NCBI GenBank assembly: GCA_030248215.1
Contig: JASANG010003338.1
Coordinates: 405,089 to 469,088 of the forward strand
DNA length: 64,000 nt
DNA from: Enoplolaimus lenunculus
Taxonomy: Eukaryota; Nematoda; Enoplea; Enoplida; Thoracostomopsidae
Direction of reading: 5' to 3'
Part shown: one piece after another, positions 37,123 through 47,412 of the stretch
How positions within the stretch are numbered: the stretch's first letter is position 1
Layout: each line of letters opens with the position of its first letter
Translations under genes and position numbers: made by a program
The notes under the pieces: model-generated
Databases searched by the model: none
What the model was told of the DNA's origin: nothing
Seen by the model: only the letters and a program-made list of their open reading frames with translations

Positions 37123-37421
37123 AGAGACTATTCCAAAACTAAAAAAAATTTTATGTTATTCGGGACCACAACCACAAACTTCCAGTATCCGGTGTAGGCG
37201 TATACCGCATACCGGAATCAGCTTCCATGTCGGGTTTCTACGGGACATTAAATTGGAACAGAATATCGTGTCAATTTCTGGTGAACACGTTTACGAGAAA
37301 CGTACGTATATACAGCTTGGCTGACTCATACACATTAAACCACAAGTCAGAACTCTTTCGTTTGATAAGCTTGAATTGAATACGTACTGCACAGTTTTCA
37401 TTAAGAAGTTGACGTGGCCAG

Positions 37422-37590
37422 TGCACATATAGCACTAGACAAAGTTATAATATCGGCCGTATGATGTAATGGGTAGCGCGCTTGACTCGCGAGAGAGGTC
37501 CGAGGTTCGATTCCCGGCGCGGCCATATCTTTCAGAGAAATTAAGGAGCAAAAAATGTATTTCGGAGAAAAGGGTGGTTCTTACCGTGCA
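37422..37590 (+). repeat. tRNA-derived SINE-like repeat
   Basis: Contains GATGTAATGGGTAGCGCG (A-box-like) and AGGTTCGATTCCC (B box), with GGCCG/CGGCC acceptor-like ends at about 37454-37525. It begins after TGCACATATAGCAC, a phrase shared with the copy near 40417. A second, diverged copy with the same B box lies at 37690-37860. The flanking shared body and diverged anticodon arm argue for a SINE rather than a working tRNA gene. Confidence 0.65.
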
Positions 37591-37859
37591 TTTATGACAT
37601 GGAGGTCCCAACAGCAGGCTCATGGGCTCGGGAGAAGTTTGGATTCGCGGTCCAGGACGACCACCAAAAGAAGGGGAATGTCGGTGTAAGTGGTCTAGCA
37701 TGCGTATGCGCACAAGAGTAGCGCGATTGCGAAAGGTCCGAGGTTCGATTCCTGATGTGACCATATCTTTTGCGGAAATTTAAGAGAAAAACACGTATAT
37801 TCGCCGTACTTCGGAGAAGGGGTCCGTTCAATCGTGCAGTTCTGACAGTTCTCGCTTAC

Positions 37860-38007
37860 TTGTAACACTCATGCGCTTTTGATCGGATGATAGCCGTTTG
37901 CAAGCAGGTTTTTGATCTCGTCTTTCAACTAAATTCAAATTTCGCAGAATACTGGTATGTGACGTGAGCGAATAATTTAAAGGATCTTCGTATTGTGATG
38001 TGTTCAT
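37860..38007 (-). CDS. Candidate 5' coding exon, possibly of the SENP gene
   Basis: From ATG at 38007 the frame reads MNTSQYEDPLNYSLTSHTSI..., basic and Ser-rich, to a strong donor (ACAA|GTAAGC) at 37860/37859. Composition resembles a disordered N-terminus, and the strand and position fit an upstream SENP exon. An alternative first exon begins with an ATG at 38936 (MFTTSANKPGDAV..., with KRRR). Neither link to the SENP exons is proven. Confidence 0.35.
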
Positions 38008-39479
38008 GAACAAATATTACGCATATATATTGACAAATAAAAAAGCTTAAATATAGGCGCTCAATAACCACAAAGATGAACCATGTGGCTTTGGCAGACG
38101 AATACTCTCAATTTAAGCTTTTAAATCCAGCAGAATCACAACACATAATTTAGCATAAGACACTGCCGAAACAACGATGTTGCGAGCTTCAAACCAGACA
38201 CGTGAATGTGAATAAGTCAAATACTAAAATCTGGAAACTTAGGGAAAACAGCCATTGAAACAAGTTATTTTGATGGATTAGCAGCTCTCTTTTTGTTAAC
38301 ACGTCCGGTTATGAAGTTCAAAATCTTTGCTAAACTATGAATAAACGGCTTCAATCTGTGTACTTCATATTGTTTACCAACACGAACATTCGTTACCGGG
38401 TTAACTAGCTACGAAATTAAATGATTTTGCAGTCTGAGGTTAAAATTAGAATAAAAATCCTATCAATTATTACAATTTGTACACTGCTGTGTACTGATAA
38501 GCCACTTCGAAACGCAAAAAATTGACATTTCTAGAGGTTAAATGTATGTAATGATTTACAGTAACTCCAATGCAGCCTAACTTTTAACATATATATTTCA
38601 TCATCAAGTGCTGCTTTGAGGCTCACTGGCCACATAGCAACAAAAGGAACGACAAAACTAAATTATGATGCGAAAAATAGCTTTGAACGCTCGTTAATTT
38701 TCTGAATCACATTATGCGGTTCGCTCAAGCCATATATTTTGTGTTTTTAAGATATAGAAAAAGCCAAAAATTGTCCAAAGAATGACTTCTGGTAACATTT
38801 TTGAACACAAAATAACCTGCTGATGAACTAGTCCCAAGTTTAATGATCTGTACAAATATATATCTGCCAAATTCGCCCTACGTCTCTTACAAGCAGTTAC
38901 AGCATCGCCTGGTTTATTAGCGCTTGTAGTAAACATTTCTGTTGTAGCTATTAGTTGGCTTGTTGAGCGGTGGTGCTTTCGTATGAAACTTTTTGAATTT
39001 TCCCGCGTCGCTTCGAATATATGTCGTGAATGTGTTGTGCTTGTGAATGTTCGAAATTTGTAACCACAGGTGGCTGCATTATGTGTGTTAAAAGTGCACG
39101 TACTGCGCAGACACCAACCAACCTTTTCCGATCAATCGTCCCGGACTGCTAATTCAAGATTTCTGGAAAAACTAGGCAAAGGTTATGGGAATCTCTCGGA
39201 TGTCACTATCGTCATCTGCTGCCATTAGTTGAAATGATCAGGTTTAACATTTGAAATAGAAATTGTCAACAACCAGAATACGGGACTGAATAGTGCAAGA
39301 TACTAGATTCCCTTATGAATCCTAAATCCCAGCTACACCCTAATTGTTGCTTATGCTGATTGGATAACGTTGAAACCCATTGCAGTCCTATTTATAATCC
39401 AAAATGGTAAGTAAAATTTGTGCAGCTAATATACCAGAGGTATAGGTTTTTAGTTCTGTGTTCGTGCAGCTGGGAATTG

Positions 39480-39740
39480 TCAGTCTAGGTGGGAACCGGG
39501 ACAGCAGACCTTTCAACTAAGCAGCTGCAAAAGCGGGTTACGGGTGGTTTCGAACTAGCGACCTTCGGCGTGTCAGACAGACGCTGTTACCACTGCGCCA
39601 CGTAGCCCGCCTTTCCAACTGCATTTTTCGTCGACTATATGTGTCGACCGTACAACGCAATGTGCATTGCATTTATTGCATATGCACTAGGACAAGCATG
39701 TCTCACATGCTTACATGCCCTTATTTTCAATAAGGTCGTA
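39480..39740 (-). repeat. tRNA-derived SINE-like repeat, copy 1
   Basis: The minus strand at 39608-39534 folds as a tRNA: acceptor arms GGGCTAC and GTAACCC (six of seven pairs), A-box TGGCGCAGTGG, B-box AGTTCGAAACC. Body sequence on both sides (CAGTCTAGGTGGGAACC; GCATTTATTGCATATGC) is shared with the adjacent copy at 39820-40070, showing that this is a repeat family. Confidence 0.7.
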
Positions 39741-39819
39741 CCTTGACCGTCCATCCTATTTTCGACTGGATACCGTGTTCATAGCGCGGCAGGTTACCAT
39801 TGCGCTCACGGCGTAGCCA

Positions 39820-40070
39820 CCATGTCAGTCTAGGTAGGAACTGGAACATCGGACCTTTCTACTAAACAGCTGGAAAAGCATACTAGAGCGGGGATCGAAC
39901 TCTCAGCCTATGGATCCTTAAGCGAACACTCTACCACTGCGCCACGTAACCCGCCTTTCCAACTGCGTTTTTGTCGACCGTATGCTGCCAGCAAGCATAC
40001 AACATAATGTGCATTGCATTTATTGCATATGCGCTAGGACAAGCATGTCATATGCTTGCAGAAATGAGGG
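39820..40070 (-). repeat. tRNA-derived SINE-like repeat, copy 2
   Basis: Same body as copy 1. The tRNA-like part (39952-39877, minus strand) reads GGGTTACGTGGCGCAGTGG ... AGAGTTCGATCCCCGC with CTTAAGG at the anticodon-loop position, a Leu(UAA)-like triplet, so the two copies differ in anticodon arm while sharing the body. Confidence 0.65.
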
Positions 40071-40074
40071 GCGT

Positions 40075-40865
40075 GCTTGCGAGGTTTCGATCCCATGACC
40101 GCCGCCTCACTATCAGCTGCTGAGTTTTTAGATTAATATGCCTTATAAGAACCTCAACATTACTCTGTACCTTGGTTCCACGGTGGCACCGAATATACGA
40201 TTTGACCGAAACCGAATCCATGGCTAATTTGCCGAATCCAAATCTTGCATGTTGCAAATTCCAGTTATGTATATCCTTATATCTATAATTTGTTTCAGAA
40301 TATCAACGCAATGCCATCCGCATAACTTTTAAACGTTAATATATTTCGGGCTGTGAGTATACGCGGTGTTGATGTGTATGTGCATAGAGTGGGTAATGTT
40401 AAGGCACATGCATACTCGTGCACATATAGCACCAGAGGAAATTATTATATGGGCCGCGTGGTGTAATGGGTAGCATATTTGACTCGCGAGCGAGAGGTCC
40501 ATATTACCAGTACTTCAAAGAAAGGGGCGTCCAGACCGTGAAGTTCTGTCACGTGCCTGACCTCAGTTTTGAGATTTGCGACCTGCAACAATACTTTTAT
40601 TAACATGTATATAACAAGATATTTAAAATTTTTTATTTGTTTAAAACTGAAAAAATATATTGCCGAACATTGTAGGATTCGGCTTTTTCACAACCGACTC
40701 CGAATCCGAACCACAAGTTTTTTCGAATCCGAACCTATGTTGCCACCCTGCTTAGTTTTTCATGTTTTACTGCTGTTGCATATGAATTCACTAAATATGC
40801 ATCAGCGTTTTAACCGATGTGCAGGTTCAGCACGAGGTTTTATTTGCCTCCATGCATCCGCATTC
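40075..40865 (-). repeat. tRNA-Ile-type repeat broken by nested insertions
   Basis: The pieces 40075-40180 and 40757-40865 are the two halves of one repeat unit seen intact at 62735-63075 (GCCGCCTCACTATCAGCTGCTGAG; TATAAGAACCTCAACATTA; CCTCCATGCATCCG). Between them lies a CAGGGTGGCA-family MITE (about 40191-40751), itself split by a tRNA-derived SINE (about 40355-40560). Confidence 0.75.
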
Positions 40866-41061
40866 ATCAACAATCCCGACGACCCCAAATATTAGATGGG
40901 CATGTGCTAAAATTCATTGGCAGTGTAGTTTGTTGAAATTGTTAGGCTGCTGCCACAGACGTTACATTTGTTTCAACTTGCAGGTAATATACCTATACTT
41001 AGTTAACGGCTACTACAACTACGTATATACGTTTATACGTACGTACATAAATAACTCGGTG

Positions 41062-41069
41062 TATATATA
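41062..41069 (+). promoter_or_regulatory. Possible TATA box of H2A.Z
   Basis: A TATATAA run lies about 50 bases before the H2A.Z start codon. In such AT-rich DNA this could be chance; a very short 5' UTR would be needed. Confidence 0.25.
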
Positions 41070-41118
41070 ATCATAATTTATAAATTTAGCAATACATAAA
41101 CGTCGGTTTTCAAGCACT

Positions 41119-44100
41119 ATGGTAAGTTAAATGAAAATGTTATGTATTGAGCAAAGCGAAACTCCGAGCGAGCGAAACTCGGAACCGGAGTTTCGCGAAG
41201 CGTTTTAAATTTTGGTGCTCGGGGCTCGAAAGCTGGATGTCCGTCCGTCCGAAAAGAATCTCAGGAACCGCTGAACCGATTTTGATAAACTTTTTTTGTT
41301 TGAAAGTTTTTATCCTGTGGTGTTAACCTCGCATTAGGGTTTGAAAACTTTAAGCCTTTTATTAGCTACAGGCTAATTTGCATAATTGGTTAAGCCTAAA
41401 TGAGGACTTTTTACTGTATATCACTAATTACTAGGATTACAAACAGGGTGCAACCGGAATTACAATTTACCGGAACCGGAATTTGAAAATTTTACCGGGA
41501 CCGGAAAGTGAAAAATGCTTTTCACCAAAAATTTCATTTTAATCTTATTTTTTGCTCTATTATTTGTTAAACAACCTTAGTCGAACATAGGTATTTATTT
41601 TATTTGTTGTATTTTAGATTTTCGTCGTCGACTAAAGTGAAATCACCATCAATGGCTTATATTCGAAGTACAAGTGTCTTTCAAAAGAGATTCTTAAAAC
41701 GGCCAAATAATACCGGAATTTTTAAATCCGGTAAAAATTTACCGGAACCGGAAGGTGAAAAAACGCCGGAACCGGAATTCCGGTTGCACCCTGATTACAA
41801 ACAATCTAATTTTAGCAGCAAAGGGTTCCTGGGTTGGCTTCTCCACAGCTTGAAAATTTCCGCCGGGGGGTGGCGTTCCCTGTGGGGCAGCTGATTTTGC
41901 TGGGGGCAGTTCTCCTGGGGGACAGACTTAAAATTTTGCAAGCCGACTTTTTGGACCATTTTTTTTCATTCCATACTGCTTTTCCAACTCAACTGAAGAT
42001 TACTCATCCCACAAGATGACAAAAATTCCCCGCAAACGCTAATAACAATAATTTTAACTAATCTTACTGACAACTTAACCAGAAGTTGAAAGAAGCACAA
42101 TTATATAAAATATAGATAATCTATAATTGAAACTGTGATTGATATATATTTTATATATTAGTCACAGCTTCAGTTTATCATAAGGCTCAGGCGGGTTGAA
42201 CTTGCTGCTGCAAGGTGCTTTATGCTGTATGCCCTGAAACAGTCTTTATATAATTGTGCTTTTTTCAGTTCATTATTGAATTGTATTAGTTACTAGGGGT
42301 ATTTGTAAAGCTATTAATAAATTATGAGTACTCAGCGTAATATAAAATCATGTTTTCCGAATGTTTATCAAAAGAAGTCCAGATCTTTCCGTTTTAACAT
42401 TGAATATTTTTGGCCTAGAAAAGTCCTGGGGGGGCCCCACCAAAAACTTTGCTGAGGGGGCGGCCAAAAATTCGCCGGGGGCCTTTCCTGGGGGCGGCAA
42501 AATTTTCGCCGGGGGAAAATGAAAATTTCGAAAAGTGCTGGCCCCCCGCTGTGGAGAAGCCAGGTATGTATGTATAAATTCAGTTTTACTGATGGTTTAG
42601 CACCACAAGGCATTTGATATGCCTATATATAGCAAATACAGTTTAATTTTTGAAGGCAAACAAGCATGCTAAAATATGTTAGTTTTTCACTTATCGTTTT
42701 AATTTGCACTTTTTGTATACGTACAGTTACAAAACATATGGGCACCAGTTTTATGTTTAACATTTAGGCTGGTGGCAAATCAGGAAAAGATACAGGAAAA
42801 GGAAAATCCAAAACAAAAGCAATTACTCGCTCTGCTCGCGCTGGCTTGCAGTTCCCCGTTGGGCGTATTCATCGGTTTTTAAAAAGTCGTTCTACCTCTC
42901 ACGGTCGTGTCGGTGCCACAGCAGCGGTATATACGGCTGCTATTCTGGAGTACTTGACCGCTGAAGTAAGTAATTACTGCGAGCGAGGTCAACCGCAACC
43001 CTGTATTTCTTATCGTGCAGTTTTTATAATATACGTATATTTCACTATTATTTTTATTATTATTATATATACATATATATAGCTGATATTCTGGCGGTTC
43101 CGTTTCCAGGAGATTCATGTAAAGTGGTTTTAGTTCCGGTTTGCAGCTTCAAGGCTTATGTTCTGGATCGATTGCCGCATTGTTCAAAAGAGTGGAGTTA
43201 CCGAAAAAAGAAAGGCGAAATTTCCCGAAAATTTGTACAGTTCTCAATTGATTATTTTTTCTTGCTTTGTCGTATTGCATAAATATTACAGTTGAGTCCG
43301 GCTTTTCGCTTCAAGAAGTTCCGGTTTTTCACAACAAATCATTCCGGTTCCGGGTATTGCAAAAATACCGGTAATAAAATTAGCTTAGTGAATTGCCGAT
43401 ATGTACTTTTTGCACATAACAGCTATATAACTGGCTTCCCATATTATGATTCAGGTGTTGGAACTCGCAGGCAACGCCTCTAAAGATTTGAAAGTCAAAC
43501 GAATAACGCCTCGGCATTTGCATTTAGCAATTCGCGGGGACGAGGAACTTGACACACTAATCAAGGCTACCATTGCTGGAGGAGGTAAGCCAGCCGTAAA
43601 TTTAATCCATTTTGATTTTACCAGCGTTTTCCGGTATACATTGGTTATACGTGTTGTTAAGTTAGCACCGCAGCGTGTTGCCAGTATCCCAGTCCACGTT
43701 TGCCTCGATTCCGAACACTTACGTAAAAAATAATTGAGTACATATGTTCCGACTCTAAGAATTTAACGAAAACGAATCTATTCTGTACCTCTCGACAAGT
43801 TGAGCATAACTATAGCAGTACAGTTTTAAAACGGATCGAAAGTTATGGCCCGCAAATTTCAGTGCAAACATTGCGGATTTGAAAGTATACCAAATTTTTC
43901 TTCTTTACAGGGAATTTTTTATCTGCTCTGAATTGCCGTTTCATACAATTAAACTAATAAATCGCTGCCAAACTTTATTTTTTACTTTTTTCACCTGGCT
44001 ACTGTCCTCATCACTGATGGGCGGTCTCGGTCTGCAAAACGAATAGACTGGAGAATTTTTAACATAGCGTAGACGTTATAAATGCGGATGGCACGTATTT

Positions 44101-44912
44101 TTTACACGATGTCATAAACGTTTTAACCGCGAAAATGCAACTATTTGCGCTTTGTCACAATAAAATCAAAGTGTTTTGTGTTTCCTTTCAAAAAATAGAA
44201 TTTTGTGTAGCTGGAGCGGTCATTCTGTTTTTCAAATCGTATAACCAGCTAGTGTTGCTCCGCGATCGTTCGCTGTCTGTATTAGTTGGCGAAATGCGCA
44301 AGTACTTCGAGCCAAAGGTGCTATCCAAGGAAACTTTTCTGATTGCTTATTGTTTTTTACCTCCTTGGTTTCGGTTTGCAAACCAGCGAGACACAAAAAG
44401 TAAGACCGAGATCAGCCACATTCCGGGAATTCCGAGACCGCCCATCCCTGAAAACAAGCATAACTTCTAAATAGACTAAAATTAATATATCCCGTACAAG
44501 TGTTATTGTAAAATTGGTACCCCGAAATATGAACTACTGATAATAAAAACGGCCTCTAAGCCGTCTCAAAAATGCAAACATGTGTTTCTGACAGGGATTA
44601 GCGGTGGCGGTTAAAAACCGAGCCCTCACTACCTAGGCTGCCCGGGAGAAGTTTCGTTCTCAGTCAATCGTATTTCTTTTGTTTCTCGGTATTTAACCGA
44701 GATCGCCCATCCCTGGTTTTCGAAGCCTGCTGGATTCAGCTATTTCAAAATCGAATTTGGATATGCATCTTTAATTTTTGCCGAATCCGAACTTGCATAC
44801 GTATTTCAGGATCTATAGAATATTTAATTCTATTTTTATAGGTGTTATTCCACACATTCATCGATCTCTGATGGGGAAAAAGGGTGCACCAATACCACAT
44901 CCCAAGGCCTAG
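41119..44912 (+). CDS. Histone variant H2A.Z
   Basis: Replication-independent H2A variant that replaces H2A in nucleosomes near promoters and is deposited by SWR1/SRCAP-type remodellers. Four exons join in phase: 41119-41121 (ATG only, followed at once by GTAAGT), 42768-42965, 43455-43584 and 44842-44912 (TAG), giving 133 residues. The protein reads [19 protein letters not shown], then the histone fold with [29 protein letters not shown] and [14 protein letters not shown]. The H2A.Z-specific [16 protein letters not shown] and [14 protein letters not shown] distinguish it from canonical H2A, which has DEELNKLL and TIAQGGVLPNIQ. The tail ends GAPIPHPKA, unlike the vertebrate GQQKTV. Acidic-patch residues are present. 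Intron 1 (1646 bp) holds two transposons and intron 3 two more. The start is certain because the next in-frame Met lies deep in the fold. Confidence 0.97.
41444..41793. mobile_element. hAT-like MITE in H2A.Z intron 1, CCGGAACCGG family
   Basis: Ends CAGGGTGCAACCGGAATTAC and CCGGTTGCACCCTG, 350 bp, exact 8-bp target duplication ATTACAAA at 41436-41443 and 41794-41801. Close by eye to the copies at 24773 and 27905. Confidence 0.93.
41835..42562. mobile_element. Inverted-repeat element with G-rich blocks, H2A.Z intron 1
   Basis: Terminal repeats TGGCTTCTCCACAGC and GCTGTGGAGAAGCCA. Blocks near both ends are rich in GCCGGGGG and CTGGGGGC words (41860-41935 and 42425-42550), unlike the AT-rich middle. 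There is no coding frame. No clear target duplication, so the superfamily is unknown. Confidence 0.7.
44013..44450. mobile_element. hAT-like MITE in H2A.Z intron 3
   Basis: Left CACTGATGGGCGGTCTCGG and right CCGAGACCGCCCATCCCTG are inverted partners. The ends resemble CAGGGATGGGC termini of hAT relatives. Target duplication not seen. Confidence 0.65.
44592..44715. mobile_element. Short hAT-like MITE in H2A.Z intron 3
   Basis: CAGGGATTAGCGGTGGCGG at the left and GATCGCCCATCCCTG at the right; 124 bp, probably a deleted relative of the copy at 44013. Flanks GTTTCTGA and GTTTTCGA are similar. Confidence 0.55.
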
Positions 44913-45474
44913 ATCAAGCTACATCGTTAAAACCAGCGTATTGAGTTAATCGCGTCATGTACGCTTACTGTTGTCTTAATCTCTAATCATAGTGTTTTGC
45001 GTCGGTTTTTATTTGTAAATGAACTTTGTACATATTGTTATTTCGATGAACATTTGTTTTACTGTTGTCCGGATTTTTGAATGCTATACTATTTGCAGGG
45101 TGGTTACGAACATCGTAGTGGATATATAAACTATTGCATTTTATTGTGCAGATGGTCGGTTTTAGCATTTTTGCCCTTCCACTTTTTATTCTAATTCACC
45201 CGTCGGCATTAGCGACATAATATGTACAACTGAATTAAAACCGTAACTCAGGTACTATTTTTATGTAATTTTACCAGGTAATGTTTTTCGGTAGGATGTT
45301 GACCCTCACCGTTATGGATTTTCAACATGGTAGATTGCGCCAAGTGTTGCAGAGGCCCAGTAACACTCCTGTGTTTTGTGTTTTATTGTTCCATGTTTTA
45401 TGGTTTTAATTTGTTGCTGCGAATGTTTTTGACATATTTTTGCGGCTCAGGGGTACCTATAGGACTTTACGAGA

Positions 45475-45872
45475 AGGGATGTGCCGATACAAAAATTTTT
45501 GCCGATACCTATGCCGCTTCTTATTTTAAAATTTTGCCGATGCTGATTCCAACTTCAGTACACCATGCTTAATAAACAGATAGGATACTACATTATATCA
45601 TATGAAGACTTAAACCCTACTCATCATAAACGATTATAATTTTAGACGAACGGTTCATTTCAATTAATTTTTTCAAAGACAAACACAAGAAAGATATCCG
45701 TTTTCCTGACCGGAAACATTGATGTTCGCCCAGAAATGAAATTGATAGCATTCAAACTGACTGTTATGTGCAAAAAGTATCGGCAAAACATCGGCAATTT
45801 TTTTGCAGTGCCGATGCCGATACTCACGAAAACTGCCGATGATTACCGATGCCGATTAATCGCCACATCCCT
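45475..45872. mobile_element. hAT-like MITE, GCCGAT-rich family
   Basis: AGGGATGTGCCGATAC at the left and GCCGATTAATCGCCACATCCCT at the right, with ATGCCGATAC words inside in both orientations. Non-coding. Confidence 0.65.
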
Positions 45873-46076
45873 ACTTACTAGTAGAATTTATGAAAATCGA
45901 TTTTGACTGTAAACGATCAGAGAGGTACATAACAAGTTCGATGCTTTGTCTTAAGCAAAACCGAATAGGTAATTTGAATTTGCATCATGAAACTACTCAA
46001 CTTAGCACTCACTGTGAAAGCTGTGCTAGTGCATTTACCTGTTTAACGTTAGTATGCGATATTGGATACTTTCGAT

Positions 46077-46825
46077 CAGGGTTGTTGGCTGGAAAAAATT
46101 GTTTTTTTTTATTTTTTTCCGAGGGGGTGGAAAAAAATGGAAAAATATTAAACGGATTCTTAAATATAATTTGCAACTAAATTTCTTATAAAATAACGTT
46201 TCTAGATGAGGTGTAACTAATTTTCACGCAACACATTAAGAGTGACCGTGTGCAATGTCCACCAGGACACATGTCCGAAAAGAGCGAAATTGCAGCATAT
46301 GAATATATAAATGGATTTCAGAATTGAAAATTTGACAATAGATTCAATGTAAAACTACATTTGCAACCTAGCTTCAACTTCGCTTTGCTCCAGAGGTTGC
46401 AGCAATTGAGAGACTTTGATGTCAGAAAAAACCAAAAGTATTTCGAATTTTAAGGTCCCAAATTCCTCCAATGGGCTCAAAATGTTTTTGTCGAAAAATT
46501 ATACAAATTATATATTGTTAAATGTTTCGCAATCAGACGTCTGCCTAACGAGTCAGTGAAATATAATTTGTCCAACTTATTGAGAACAATTTGGCTCCCA
46601 GGTGGCTGAACTTGTGGCCCTAACAATCGAATTTTTCAAAAATTCAGATTTGGGCATGGAATGATCAGAGGATGTCACCAGAAGCTCAAATATGCAAAAA
46701 CTATAAAATCCAAACATTTTGGGAAAACGTCGGGTAAGGGTGGGCTAACCGATCATTCAGACAAATAATAAATTTTTTCTGGGAACAAATAGAAAAAATT
46801 CATTTTTTTCCGGAAACCAACCCTG
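46077..46825. mobile_element. Non-autonomous hAT-like element, CAGGGTTGTTGG family (reference copy)
   Basis: 749 bp, ends CAGGGTTGTTGGCTGG and TTTCCGGAAACCAACCCTG, exact 8-bp target duplication CTTTCGAT at 46069-46076 and 46826-46833. This copy defines the ends of the element also found at 18589 and 20414. Confidence 0.9.
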
Positions 46826-46928
46826 CTTTCGATCGTATCATGTGTAAGTAAAAAAAAGCGGAACCGGCAATTATGATTTCAGGCATACTGTGTACAAATA
46901 ATTTCTTGATTTAATGGAAATTACACTT

Positions 46929-47208
46929 TGTTATTTCTTAATAAAAATGTTGGCATTTACCATTGCTGTAACCATTTAATTTGCTATGGTCTGCGACAAA
47001 ACTTAGACGGTAGTTATCTAGCAGACAGATACTAGTGTCTTAATGTCTGAAATATATCGCCTAGTACTTTTTATCTCTAATTTGGTTATTTCTTAATAAA
47101 AATGTTGGCATTTACCATTGCTTAACAACTATTTGATTTGGTATAGTCTATGATGATATTTAGACTGTTCTTTAGCACACAGACGCGACCAGTGTCTTAA
47201 AACATGTC
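46929..47208. repeat. Two diverged tandem copies of a ~155-bp unit
   Basis: TTATTTCTTAATAAAAATG followed by TTGGCATTTACCATTGCT occurs at about 46932 and 47087, and each unit ends in AGTGTCTTAA. Function unknown. Confidence 0.7.
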
Positions 47209-47412
47209 GACCTTATTCGTAGAAGACCTTGTTAAAACTAGTATAATTCGAGATTTTCTTCTATTTGGCTAGGTACTGCCACTAGAGTACAACTTACTGG
47301 ATTATACGGCAATACCGGTATTGCAATTTCTTATACTTTTACAAAAATTGTATCTCCGTGCGTTTGACTACAGGTTTGGTACAATTTTGGGAGTCTAATT
47401 TAAAGACCTTAA

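Noticed and set aside
37454-37525. Functional tRNA gene
   Set aside because: A and B boxes are present, but the anticodon arm pairs poorly and the flanks are shared with other repeat copies.
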